NCBI GenBank assembly: GCA_965153455.1
Contig: OZ234494.1
Span: 24,614,001-24,678,000, forward strand
Length of the DNA: 64,000 nt
Reading direction: 5' to 3'
DNA from: Sphagnum compactum
Taxonomy: Eukaryota > Bryophyta > Sphagnopsida > Sphagnales
Under the pieces are notes generated by a model, which was given only the letters and a program-made list of their open reading frames with translations, did not search any database and was not told the origin of the DNA. Of the stretch, positions 35,006-46,676 are shown one piece after another. A program made the position numbers and the translations under genes. Position 1 is the first letter of the stretch. Each line of letters begins with the position of its first letter.

Positions 35006-38000
35006 ATGGCTAGTTTTGCAACTCTAGGGTTTGAATTCCGACTGCCATTTTCTGCACCACCTAAGGAAGCAAGCTCGTTCTTGAGTTCCAGCAGCACAAC
35101 CATCGCTCCTCCTCCTCGGCAACAGTGGTGCCGAGGAGGAGGAGGCGAAGGAGGAGGAGGAAGAAGAAGAAGCGAGTGTAGACTATGGCAGTGTCTTGAG
35201 AGAAGTTTGCAGTCATACAGAAAGGTGGGATGCCAAGAAGGTTTGCGAGCAGCGCAGGCAAAAAATTCCAATGCTCGAGCAAGGGAAGAAGAAGAAGAAG
35301 CAGAAGAAGCAGGAGAAGAAGAGTCTGGTGAGAATGAGTGCGAGAAGCGAGTGTTCATGTTTGGGATGGGTTACACATGCATCGCCCTAGCAAACACTCT
35401 TCAGAAACAGAATTGGTACGTATGCAAAATGCTAACTGAGAGAATCTCAAAACAAAATGCACATCAGCAATGCTGCTGCTGTTGTGATGGTGTTGATGAC
35501 TCTCTCTTGTGCTCCAGTTCCAGAACCCATTTCTTCCTTGATCTTCTTCAAGCTTCAGAGTTCAGGTCGCTGGATCTGTGTTTGTGCTTGTGGCAGGCTT
35601 GAACAGATGGTCAATCTGATTGCAGCAGGCTTCCTTGCATACACAGATGATCAATCTGGTGTCTTGCTGCAGCAATATGCTTGCATTGCACAGATAATCA
35701 TCTGTCTGCATTATGTGCACATCTTATTATGTTGAGTTTTCCCATAGTGAAACTGTGCAGGATAGTTTCAGGGACTTGTCGCAGTGATGAGAAGGTTGCA
35801 GGTCTGCAATCCCGAGGATTCCAGGCATTTCACTTCAACCCAGACAATGATGGAGAAAATCTGAAGTCAGTACTTATTTTTCTCTTCTTTTGCCCCCTCT
35901 TTTGTCTCTCTTTCTACCACAGTTTCTCAAAGAACAATTCACCAATCATATGGATTTTGTCTATCTGCTCTGTGCATCCATGACTAAGTTCACGAGATAT
36001 GTGAAAGCAAGGCTACAAGCTTGGAGATATCTTGTGAAGCTCAGAGAGATCTTGAGATACCATGTGCAGTTTGTATCTCATCTTTGTGAATATACATTCA
36101 TGTGGCAGAGAGAATGCAGTACAAGAGCTCTATGCTGCCACGCATGTCTTGAGCTCAATTCCACCTGTGGGAGATTTCAACGAAGACCCAGTATGTTAGC
36201 AGCACATGTGTGTGATCCTTCAAATTGAGTCTACACAATCATCTAGAACAGAATGGATTTTGTTGTGAGGTTGTGTGGAGGCATACCTGCTGAAGGCAAA
36301 AGAAACAATTCTTTCGGTTATCTTGAGCAAGTTTTTTTACTCTTGGTATCAAAGGAGGAGAGACTGCAATGGCACCTCCTCCATTGGAAAGAATGGAAAT
36401 CTCTGTCCACCACAAAATGGAGAGACATCAATCTCCTTCACATGGAGATCACTGGGATCATTAGTCCTTATGGCAGATAGAGTCTGAGTGTCAAAAGTTT
36501 TGCTACTCTTGAAGTTGCACATTTGCACAACGTTGATGTGGAGAAATCTTGCATCCTAAAAAAAGGGGCTGTAAGAATGCACAGGTCCTGCAAATCCATA
36601 AGCAAGAATTGTTCCAAGCGGCAGCGCAAGGAAAGCTTCACTGGATTGGTTATCTTTCATCAACTGGTACTCTGAGAACTCATGCACTTTCAGATTTTGA
36701 TAAGAGAGTTGACTTTGATATGGTCCTTATTGAACTGGAATCTGATTCTTTCTAGAAGCTCTTTGGAAGGTACATGATTTTTCATGGGTGCTGATTCTCA
36801 GATATCTGCATAGTTTATCACTCTGAAAGATTATTGCATGATTCCACATAAGGACGAAAAATTCCAATTGTGTGACAGATGTTGCCTTGCAGGTGTATAT
36901 GGAGACTGGTCAGGCAACTGGGTGGATGAAGAGTAAGTTACAGCATAAATCCAAAATGCACAAAACTTGCAAATTGTACACACACAAATGACCATATGGA
37001 GGCACAAAATGTCACCGCTTACAACATCATGAAGCAGGGGAGGCAGGTCTTTTGGCTTACTGAAAATCTTGGCTGTTTTTCTTTTGCATATTTTCTGCAG
37101 CTCAGTGCCACGACCAACAGAAAACCGAGCAATTGCCAGGTTGAAAGCTGAGAATGCTTGGCTTCAGCTAGCACAACTGACTGGTGTTGCTGTGCACATA
37201 TTTCGACTAGGAGGAATATATGGACCTGGACGCAGGTCTTTTGTTTGCTCTCACCGCTCCATTTGATGTAGTTTCCTGTAGTTTTGGGTTGATTCATGAG
37301 GCTGATTTTCACCTGAAAGTTGACTCCTCTGATTTAGACAACTCCTTTGATCTGGCTGAAAATATTGAGAACATTTGGTAATATGGAGGGATCATGACAA
37401 TGGGCTCTCATCATGACCTCTCTGTTGGGTGGGTACTAGTGCTTTGGATACTGTCCTCTGTCAACAGCATCCACGTTCAGGTCAACAGAAGCTGCGAGAT
37501 GCACGCAGGTTCACATCAAGAGTGCACGTGGCTGACATTTGCCAAGTACTGACAAAAGCTATGGAAGTGCACCATTTCAAGCAAGATTTTGAGCAAAGGT
37601 AGGTAACTCATATCTACAAGTAAATCACAATGTGGGAGTTTCCTCTCTGCAATCCCATTGATCAACCTTTGGTATTATATATGAAAACCAAAGCAGTCCT
37701 TTCACAGGCAAGAACCCTTTTTCACATCTTTATCTTGATAAGCATCATTGTATATCTGTTTTCAGGAGAATATTCAATGTGGTAGATGATGATCCTATGC
37801 CACGCTCAACAGTTATGGCTTTTGCACGAACCCTTCTTCACAAAACTGGTATTAAGGAAGCCAGTCTTGAATCCTCTGCTGAAATAGGAGCTTCTCATGC
37901 TCTGAAGAGCAAAGAGGATTCAGGCAGGGAAGTACCTGAGAAGAGGGTGTCCAACAAACGCATCAAAGAAGAGCTCCAAGTTGAGCTGCTATATCCAAGC

Positions 38001-38054
38001 TTCACATCTGGATTGCAAGCAATTTTTGAAGGTGTGCACAACCCTTTTGATTGA
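35006..38054 (+). CDS. Extended SDR, NAD(P)-binding epimerase-like protein
   Basis: A Rossmann-fold protein of the extended short-chain dehydrogenase/sugar-epimerase type, like uncharacterised plant plastid proteins (At1g19690 type). Eight exons join in frame: 35006-35415, 35761-35865, 36109-36190, 36585-36666, 36893-36932, 37101-37235, 37440-37598, 37766-38054, total 433 aa. The nucleotide-binding loop reads FGMGYTCIALA after a long low-complexity N-terminus rich in Ser, Gly, Arg and Glu that may hold a transit peptide. WIVSGTCRSDEK, SSIPPVGDFNEDP, WIGYLSSTGVYGDW, FRLGGIYGPGR, FTSRVHVADICQVL and FNVVDDDPMPRSTVMAFA follow in the family order, ending LLYPSFTSGLQAIF. The usual YxxxK pair is not evident, as in this subfamily. 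An upstream in-frame ATG at 34922 exists. A MITE starts 45 nt past the stop, probably inside the 3' UTR. Substrate unknown. Confidence 0.85.
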
Positions 38055-38098
38055 CTGGGCACACAATGTCATGTGTCATTAGGATTGGTAAGCATGGA

Positions 38099-38419
38099 AA
38101 GGCCACTTTAGATGAGGGTCCAAGGTGCAGGGTCCAATGAAATAGAGCAACCCTATTGGCTGAGAGCCATGAATTGGACGCACAACCTTTTAATTGACGG
38201 TCAAAGACCAAAAAGTGGCCAATCGAGGCTAAAACCTACATGGCATCATTTGGAGGGAAACCAATTGGTTCAGACCAAAAAACAGAGCTCATGCTTTGGA
38301 GAACCACAATGCAAGCTAGGGTCCAACACAGGGTCTAACTCAAGGATTCTATTTGCTTCATATGAGTCCAAATTGGTTTCTAGGAATTTGGACCCAGGAC
38401 TCCATCTAAAGTGGGCCTT
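38099..38419. mobile_element. MITE with about 30-bp TIRs (321 bp)
   Basis: The left end reads AAGGCCACTTTAGATGAGGG and the reverse complement of the right end reads AAGGCCCACTTTAGATGGAG, with GGGTCCAA-type words just inside both. No ORF fits a transposase. It begins 45 nt after the SDR stop codon, so it probably lies in that gene's 3' UTR. No clear target duplication was seen. Confidence 0.75.
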
Positions 38420-39179
38420 AAAATTTGCACAGACAGACCTAGTTGTGTCAACAAACTAGCATGGTTTATAGCCACTTCTTGTGTACTGGCATCTTGCCAT
38501 CAACAGGAGTTTCAGGAAGAGCAGCAGGCTTAGGTTTCTGCCTGGCTTCTTCAAGTCAAAGAGTATCCACATATCTATCTGCACAATCAGAACAATAACA
38601 TCTTTTCCTTCCTTGGACAAGAAATTGCATCTTGAAATGAAAATTGAACAACTGCTGCAGTAGGGATGCCTCTTTTACATTCAGTGAACTCATATAGCAC
38701 AAAAAGATGACAGAACTTTATACACAACATTTTGTTGCTAGAAACACTCCCCTTCCCCAATGCAACTTGAGTTTTACAGTCTCCTCAAATGAGGAGGAAA
38801 TGTTCACACAAACATGTTCCACAACTATACACCAACATAACCAACCATGCCGGATTTGTACAAGAATTCTTCTCGTAGCTACGAAAATAAGCTCCAGTTG
38901 AGCCAAAGTTCCATCTTCCAGGAGGAGAGATATATCTTCATCTACATAAGCAAAAGATCTAAACTTTCAAAAGTACTGTCTCAAAATGGGTTCACCACAA
39001 TAAAATTAGGTTTTCACTGAGCAAAACATGAATCAAGATATGCCTCCTCCGACCAGTAGTAACCTTTGTGTTTGGAAGTATATGTCTTTATCAGTACTGA
39101 GAACTTCTCCATACTTGAGATTTAAGTCAACCTGTATAGACTTGAGAGAGGAGAGATCGTTTCCAAGGTAATATATATA
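38420..39179. other. Spacer
   Basis: No gene supported; short ORFs only. Possible 3' UTR of the flanking genes. Confidence 0.5.
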
Positions 39180-39440
39180 ATATCAGTCAACCTGCATAGA
39201 AATGAGAGATGACCTATAAGAATGTTATACAGATTTCACATCTGACTATGAATCGCCAACAGGAACAAAGAGAAGCTGAACCCTAAAGAACAGGGGATAG
39301 AAAAAAAGAAATATCAGTCACCTGCATAGAAATGAGAGACGACCTATAAGAATGTTATACAGATTTCATATTTGACTACAAATTGGCAAACAGCAACAAA
39401 GAGAAACCAAACCCAAAAGAACAGAGGAGAGAAAAAAAGC
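39180..39440. repeat. 131-bp tandem duplication, two units
   Basis: Two units start with TATCAGTCA(A)CCTGCATAGAAATGAGAGA at 39181 and 39312 and run through GACCTATAAGAATGTTATACAGATTTCA to AGAAAAAAAG. A diverged partial third unit (GTCAACCTGTATAGACTTGAGAGA) lies upstream at about 39127. The block lies just downstream of the stop of the small minus-strand gene, probably in its 3' region. Confidence 0.8.
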
Positions 39441-39647
39441 AAAACTCAGGAACAGGTTGAACAATAGAGACAGGTGCAGCACACATGTTCAAACACCTGG
39501 TTTGCAAAGCACAATGCGGAGGACAGCAAGATGTTGAAGAAGAGCACAGTTTGATCCAGACTTCTCAAGGTTTGCAGGCTAACAGCTGAGAGATACCTGG
39601 ACTTTCTCAACCATCCAAGACCTTGGGGATTGCCATCCAGAGAACAT

Positions 39648-40280
39648 TTAACCAGCAGCAACATCTGCTGGTGTTGCTCCTTTCTTCTGAGAGGCATGCT
39701 GGGATTCTGTGACTTCTGGGCGGACTTCATGACTTGCTGGCCCAGAACCCTGCCATTGTCAGGTGACCAATCTCAGCTTGAAATTTACAGAAAAAAACAT
39801 GAATGGGTAGCAAAACATGCAAATGAAGACAAAACCTAGAGACAATCGAAAGCACCAGCTGCCCTTTCTGTGATTGCGAAGAAGCTTGGCAAATGGGAGA
39901 GGTTCCAACCTCAGATCCGTGCAGTCTTTCCTCGCGCTGCGTGTTGATGAAGTCGCGTGTCGACTTCTGCTTGCTCAGGTTAGGTGTATATTTCTGACCT
40001 TCAGCATCCGTGGACAACTCTGGACTACTACTACTATTTCCTTGCGGTTGTTGCGAATGTTCGCTCCCCGGGGCAATTCCGCGCTCAGTGTGCTTCTCAT
40101 CGATCGGCGGCTCGCCTACTCCCCAATGGGAGCTGGAGCTGTCCTCCGGTCTCTCTTGCGCAAATCCTCTCTGTACCTGCCAGGGACAGAAACAACGTCC
40201 TTACCGATTCTTGACCAGGCTATCGCAAGAAAAAAGCACGATCCGTCTCTGTCTGTCTGTCTGTCTATCTGTCTGTACAC

Positions 40281-40329
<49 letters not shown>

Positions 40330-40494
40330 GTTGTGTCTCTCTCGCCAGTAGCAATGCGTCCAAAAAATGCACTACATGGCCGACTTACTTACCATGCACT
40401 GAGTGATGCTTGCCGGATGTGATCGCGAGTAAGTCGACATCAGCAACTTCCGCACGTGAATCCCTAAGCTTCCTCCTCCGCCAACCCTAGCCAT
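39648..40494 (-). CDS. Unrecognised small hydrophilic protein
   Basis: I do not recognise this family. Three exons join in phase 0: 40494-40393, 40176-39910 and 39749-39648 (TAA), giving 156 aa. A 15-nt mini-exon at about 40216-40202 (PGQES, between TTGCGATAG and GTAAGG) is possible. The N-terminus MARVGGGGSLGIHVRKLLMS is basic, hydroxylated and free of acidic residues, as in mitochondrial targeting peptides. The remainder is hydrophilic and low in large hydrophobics, with QERPEDSSSSHWG, TPNLSKQKSTRDFINTQREE and a Lys/Gln-rich tail, which suggests disorder and would suit a LEA-like or assembly-factor role, but this is inference. Splice sites CATG|GTAAGT, CAG|GTACAG, GAG|GTTGG and GCAG|GGTTC are acceptable. 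The open long plus-strand frame over the same region includes a GT microsatellite and is rejected. Confidence 0.6.
40247..40327. repeat. CTGT and GT microsatellites in intron 1
   Basis: (CTGT)n at 40247-40276 followed by about 20 GT dinucleotides at 40285-40323. It lies in intron 1 of the small minus-strand gene. Confidence 0.95.
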
Positions 40495-41310
40495 CGCTTC
40501 TTGTTATTATAACACAGCAACATCAACAAGCACCTTCGCGGTGAAAATCAGAGCACTAAAACGACAAAGTAGTCCTCCGGACTCCACCCCGCGCGCTCTC
40601 TCTCTCTCTCTCTCTCAGAAGCACAAAAGAACACGATACAGAAAACAAAGTAACGGTTGAAAAAAAGCTCCCCAAAAAAAAACCACCGAGACAATCTAAG
40701 CCCACAAATCCTAGCTCTACGAAACCTCTTAAGTCTCCGCAACAACCTTGTTTGGCCAACAAACACAGATGCAATCAAGCACAAAAGCTCCTCGGCATTT
40801 GTACACAAACGTGCACAAGAACTCGGATTTATCGCACGAGGCGGTGAAGAAGAAAGAGGACGGTCGAGGAAGGAAGACGAAGAAGACGACGAAGAACAAT
40901 CCAAATGGACGTGGCAGACAGCCATAAATATCCACGAACTAAGAAGGGATTGATGCCCATACATGGAGTGTCCAATAGAGCCCCAAGTGCTTTTTTTTCC
41001 TTCTTTTTTTTTCCCCCAAATTTGGCTACAGGACCGTCACACAAGGAAAATAGAAAAGTTTAGGAATTGTGCTATATTTTGCTGACACGCTAGAACCTGT
41101 TGTCCAAATATGGCAATTTTATAAAAAAAATCCATCATAATAACATGGCAACTGTGGGTAATTTTTTTTTCCCCCAAAAAAAAGCCTTTGTATCTATGAC
41201 ACTTGGGTTTTTTTTTTTTTTTAAATTTTAATTTATAAATTTATAAATATTTATAAATAATTTTTAGTGTGTGGCCAGAAAATTAGCCAAAAACAAAAAC
41301 ACTGAATTGA
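40495..41310. promoter_or_regulatory. Upstream region of the small minus-strand gene
   Basis: On the minus strand a run of about ten GA units (40597-40616) lies roughly 100 bp upstream of the ATG, in the position of a GAGA-type 5' UTR or promoter repeat. At about 40942-40975 a fragment, GGGATTGATGCCCATACATGG, matches repeats at 41.32 and 45.77 kb. Confidence 0.5.
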
Positions 41311-41625
41311 GCTAAGTAACTAAAGGATTGATGCCCATGCATGGTGGGTCCAAATGCAGTTAACCAACTGAAGTATGATGCCAATTAAGGATTTGGATTA
41401 TATGGTATGCTATTGTTGCTTCTATTAATTTAGTTCATGGGTGTGCCCACAATTTTATTTATTTGTTTAATTTTTGGGGGAGGAGCCACTTTTGATTGGT
41501 CCCCTCAACTCCCCCAAAAATAGAAGCACCAATAAACAGGGTTTGCTTCACAGAGTGTGAGTGCCTTTGGGAAAGTAAGTTTGTTTGTGCATCACTGTTT
41601 GCTCACAGACCCATATTGAATTGTG
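41311..41625 (-). pseudogene. Partial copy of the PME gene 3' end
   Basis: The piece 41520-41625 aligns with the last exon of the pectin methylesterase gene (46677-46821) in the same orientation; on the minus strand NMG, AN.D and LCEA of the exon are still readable, but a TGA and a frameshift break it. Upstream on the plus strand 41311-41410 (AACTAAAGGATTGATGCCCATGCATGG ... TGCCAATTAAGGATTTGGATT) matches 45765-45905, which lies on the matching side of the real exon. So a segment of the PME 3' end was duplicated about 5 kb away, on the far side of RPS13. Confidence 0.75.
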
Positions 41626-44043
41626 TTCTTAAAGCTACCCAATTCTTTCTTCAGCAATATGTAACTGTAGTTTTGCTGCAAGCACTGTATCAAAAGAGAA
41701 GCTTGTCTATTATTGGTAGTCTTAGAGCAGCTCCAGCGGTGCTGAGTATGCAACTGCTGAGAAAAAAACTTCTCACATCCAAGTTTAGTTACAATCTTTT
41801 GGTAGGCCAATCGAAAACAGGGAGCAACAATCAGATCATGTTTATTACACATTTTCTATGGCAACTGCACAGCTTTATTTGCTTTTCTCTGCTGCGCCTT
41901 CAACTAACCTCTGAAGACTGTAAACAAAATGGCAGGGCGCAAACCATTTCGATGAGCCAAACCAACATGTTTTGACATTACGTTATGCACTTTTATGTAC
42001 AAGGCCACAAGCTGAGCAGCCTTGGGGCTTGCTTTAAGTAATTACTAGTAATTGGGACTTTTGTGGCAGACGTGCACTGAAGAGGAAAGAAGATTGGTGT
42101 CGGTTATAGTATGATCCAAGTGACTCTGATAAAAGATCAGGTATACTTTGGTGAGCTTTTGTTGTGATTTGTTTCATCTCATAAGTGCTGCCATGTAAAC
42201 TTTATTTCGGGTTTAGAGTTTATTTCTGGTTGCTTGTAGTCATAGTGGTCTTTCTTTCAAATTCAATCATTCTAATCTTTTCTATCTTCGAATTTTAGGG
42301 TGTCTTTTGAAGATCTGTGGTCTATTTTGTGCTTCAACCTAACATGGGTATTGGAATCACAAATTAATACATAGAAACTTGCACACATGTCACCACACTT
42401 TTCAGAGTACCATAACACAACCAGAGGGAGAGGAGTCCAACAAAAAATCAAAAGCAAAAACATATCTTGCCACACTTTTAAACACCAATACACATTGCCA
42501 ACAAACTGACAGTGCACAGGACCCAAAACAGCATCAATGTGGATAAGAACTTGAAAGAAAATTGAATGTTTTCCAACTTCAGGATTCCATAGATAAGCAA
42601 ACCCAATTGCTCAACAAGCTTTTCAAATCATTTCCATAATATCAGCTTTCAAGGCCAATGGTTTTCACCATGCAGCTCACATGAAGGGTCTCTGCATGAT
42701 TGACAGTGACAATGTTGAGTCTGTGTGCATACACACTAATCACTCCTAGATTTGTTTTAACAAGAATCAAAGATTGGCCAACACACAAGGTTTTAAGATT
42801 CAATCTCACTTTTTGCAACAAAGAAAGCTCCCATGTCAGAAAAGGAGTTTAGAGCTTAGAATGAGTGTGTAGGACCTTAATGGAGCTCAGATGATCACAA
42901 TGACACATCCAGCAACAATGGGTCCAAACGAAGATAGCATTGTTGAGGTATGATTAAAACAGCCAGACCATCTAAATGCTATCCTTGACATTCGTCTGCC
43001 AGGATTGTAACGGTCTTTGCCATATGTACAAGTCAAAAGTTTCTTTCAACAGCTGACAGAGACATTGACCTGACTTATACAGAACATCTGGACATGAAAG
43101 ATCAACTGTAGCAAAAATACACTGCAGGAAACGTCCTTACCAAAAAAGATCAACATGATCAAAACATGCACACCAAATTCCTGATATAAGCAAAGTACTA
43201 CCTGCACAACCACCTGCGAAATGTTTACAAACCATGTGATACATGCCATAGGTAGAAACAATCTCCACACAATCCCTCCCACCCTCCCCTGGTAGGAAAA
43301 TGCCCCAAACCATTAGCTTTGGTTTCTGCCTCTTGGTTTAAAGCAAACCTTCAAACAAACAGTAATATGTAGATATACTCGACAGAAATATACGAGCCAG
43401 CAAATAAATGTTTCATTGGTAATTGTCCATAGGTAAACCAAGCACAACCCAGACAATGGTAGCCCTTGTGACTGTTAACTGGCACTTTCATCATGTATGG
43501 CAGGAACACACTACCAATCCTGCTCAGTGATTTTACTCTTCACTGACAATGTAGATGGACAAAGTCGGCTCTCATATCAGAGGAGAATCTTAGAAAATAG
43601 TCAGATATGAGGTAAAAGATACAAAATATAATCTTATTAAGTTCTCAAACAAAACCAAAAACGACCTGTAGATTAGAGACAATGCAATCTCTTGCGTTCA
43701 ATGAAACATACACATGAGCCAGAGATAGAGAAAGTTCAAGATTGCAAACAACAGGAAGTTAAAGTTCAACTCACTGCTGATAAGCCATGCCATAGAGTAA
43801 GATGGAACCAGCAATCAAAACGTCCTCAAAAATTGGCATCCAAACCCATTCTCAAGAAACCTCATGGATTTATATTCATGGTGTCCTCATCTGAGCATTG
43901 GGACATCTGTGGCATAAGAATCACCGAAGAGTGGGGTACCAATAAAACAAACCCATCTGTAATCAGACACTATCTTTAATCTGTCAAACTCTATCTATCT
44001 TTGGTTCAATTTATCTCGGCAACAACGAATGTCTCCGCGTCGC
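41626..44043. other. Spacer downstream of RPS13
   Basis: No gene recognised; short ORFs on both strands lack motifs. At about 41725-41760 GAGCAGCTCCAGCGGTGCTGAG resembles ends of plant DNA-transposon relics, but no partner end was found. Confidence 0.55.
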
Positions 44044-45110
<1,067 letters not shown>

Positions 45111-45291
45111 GATGGCAAGCTTCGAAAGAAGAGGCCGACGCCGGAGTGGGAGTTAGGTACAGACACAGGCTCCAGGACCTGATCACTCTCTCTAGCTGTT
45201 CACTCTCTCTCTCCCAGAAAACAAAACGGAAATGAAAGAAGCGAGTGCACTACACTGCGGCGAAGACGTACCGAGCTTGCATTAGGGTTTA

Positions 45292-45300
45292 GTGCACGTC
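45292..45300 (-). promoter_or_regulatory. Telo-box upstream of RPS13
   Basis: AAACCCTAA on the minus strand, about 185 bp upstream of the start codon. This element is typical of plant ribosomal protein and translation-factor promoters and fits co-regulated expression in dividing cells. GA-rich runs lie between it and the ATG. Confidence 0.7.
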
Positions 45301-46676
45301 CGTCCGATCTAAAAGTGATCCACGGCCTTTGAAGATCCACGAGGTCACCCGACATGACACCTGGTTCTTGGGACTTCGGAAACCAACCTCGTTGTTCTGT
45401 ATTGATAACAACTGGTGACGACACCTCGTTTCGCAACCCTAAATTCCTGAGCCCTAAAACTGAGAGGACATGTGATTGAATATGCAATTTCTTTTGTTTT
45501 CTTGTAGTTATCTTTCATTTTAACTAGTCTTATTTTTTCCTTGAAATATGTTGTGCTAGTTTTTAGGAAGAAATTACTATTATCATTTTTTTCTACCATA
45601 ATAAAAACACATTTATGAATGATTACAATGAAATCTAGAATTATAATGATTTAAAATATGATATTTACAAAAAAAAATTGAAATATTTTTGACTCATTAA
45701 TTTTGATGAAGATCAAAATATAAAGGAAAAACAAATTACAATAAGAACTAGGCCCTTTTTGTCCACCTAAGTAACTAAAGGATTGATGCCTCTACATGAT
45801 GTGTCAAATGGAGCTAACTAACTAAAGAATAAGCCCATGCATGATGTGTTGAATGTAGTTAACCAACTAAAGTTATGATGCCAATTAAGGATTTGGATTT
45901 TATGGGATATTAATTATTTTTCAATTTACTTTTTTATTACATGTTTGGAGAGAGTTTTGAGTGTGCAAGAAGGAAATTTGGAGTTTGATCATGGATACAA
46001 GTAAAACATACTCAAATGTCATACACACAAATCTGTAGGTATGTTTGTTGGCCTTGCCTACTACCAAGGCAAAGGATATTGTGTTTAGATTCATTGTAGA
46101 GTATAGTAGCTTAATGGATTTTGGCCCCTAGGTCATAATAGCTCTATTTTTATATGAGGATTTTTGGGAAAGATGATATTATGGGCTGTGTTGAAACTTG
46201 AGATTAGTTATAGAGTTATAATAATATCTTGAAGGATTTTGGTTTCTTTTAGAAGATTTTGGGAAGATTATATTTTTGCATGGTGAAATAGTTGAGTTTG
46301 CATACTTCTTCTTTTGCCTTAAAGATACTTTTTAATGTAAATGGCAAGGCCACACACCCCTTGGTCACGATGCCCTAACTCTGCCTGAGCCATTCCACAA
46401 AGTCATTTAACTTATAATTCTGCTCTGCCTGTATGGGAGAGAGAGACTAGGGAATGATGAAGGTAGTTTTCATTTGGTCTCATATTTTGAGCATAGTTCA
46501 CGAGGTAGTTACTTGGAGTTCATTTTTGGTGAACTTCATTGGAATGACAGTTTCTATTTAACTCTTGTTGCTGGTTTGAAATTGCCACAATGTACAAAGC
46601 CATTACATACAAAGCCATTACATAGTTAATTTTATCACCTCAAAGCATAATCACACAACAATTATGTCATTCATGT
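45301..46676. other. Spacer between RPS13 and PME
   Basis: It includes repeat copies of AACTAAAGGATTGATGCC...CCAATTAAGGATTTGGATT at 45765-45905, shared with 41311-41410. No gene is supported between 45.9 and 46.67 kb; part should be the PME 3' UTR. Confidence 0.6.

Noticed and set aside
39874-40422. A 182-aa plus-strand ORF
   Set aside because: It runs through the GT microsatellite and antisense to the better supported three-exon gene, and shows no domain.
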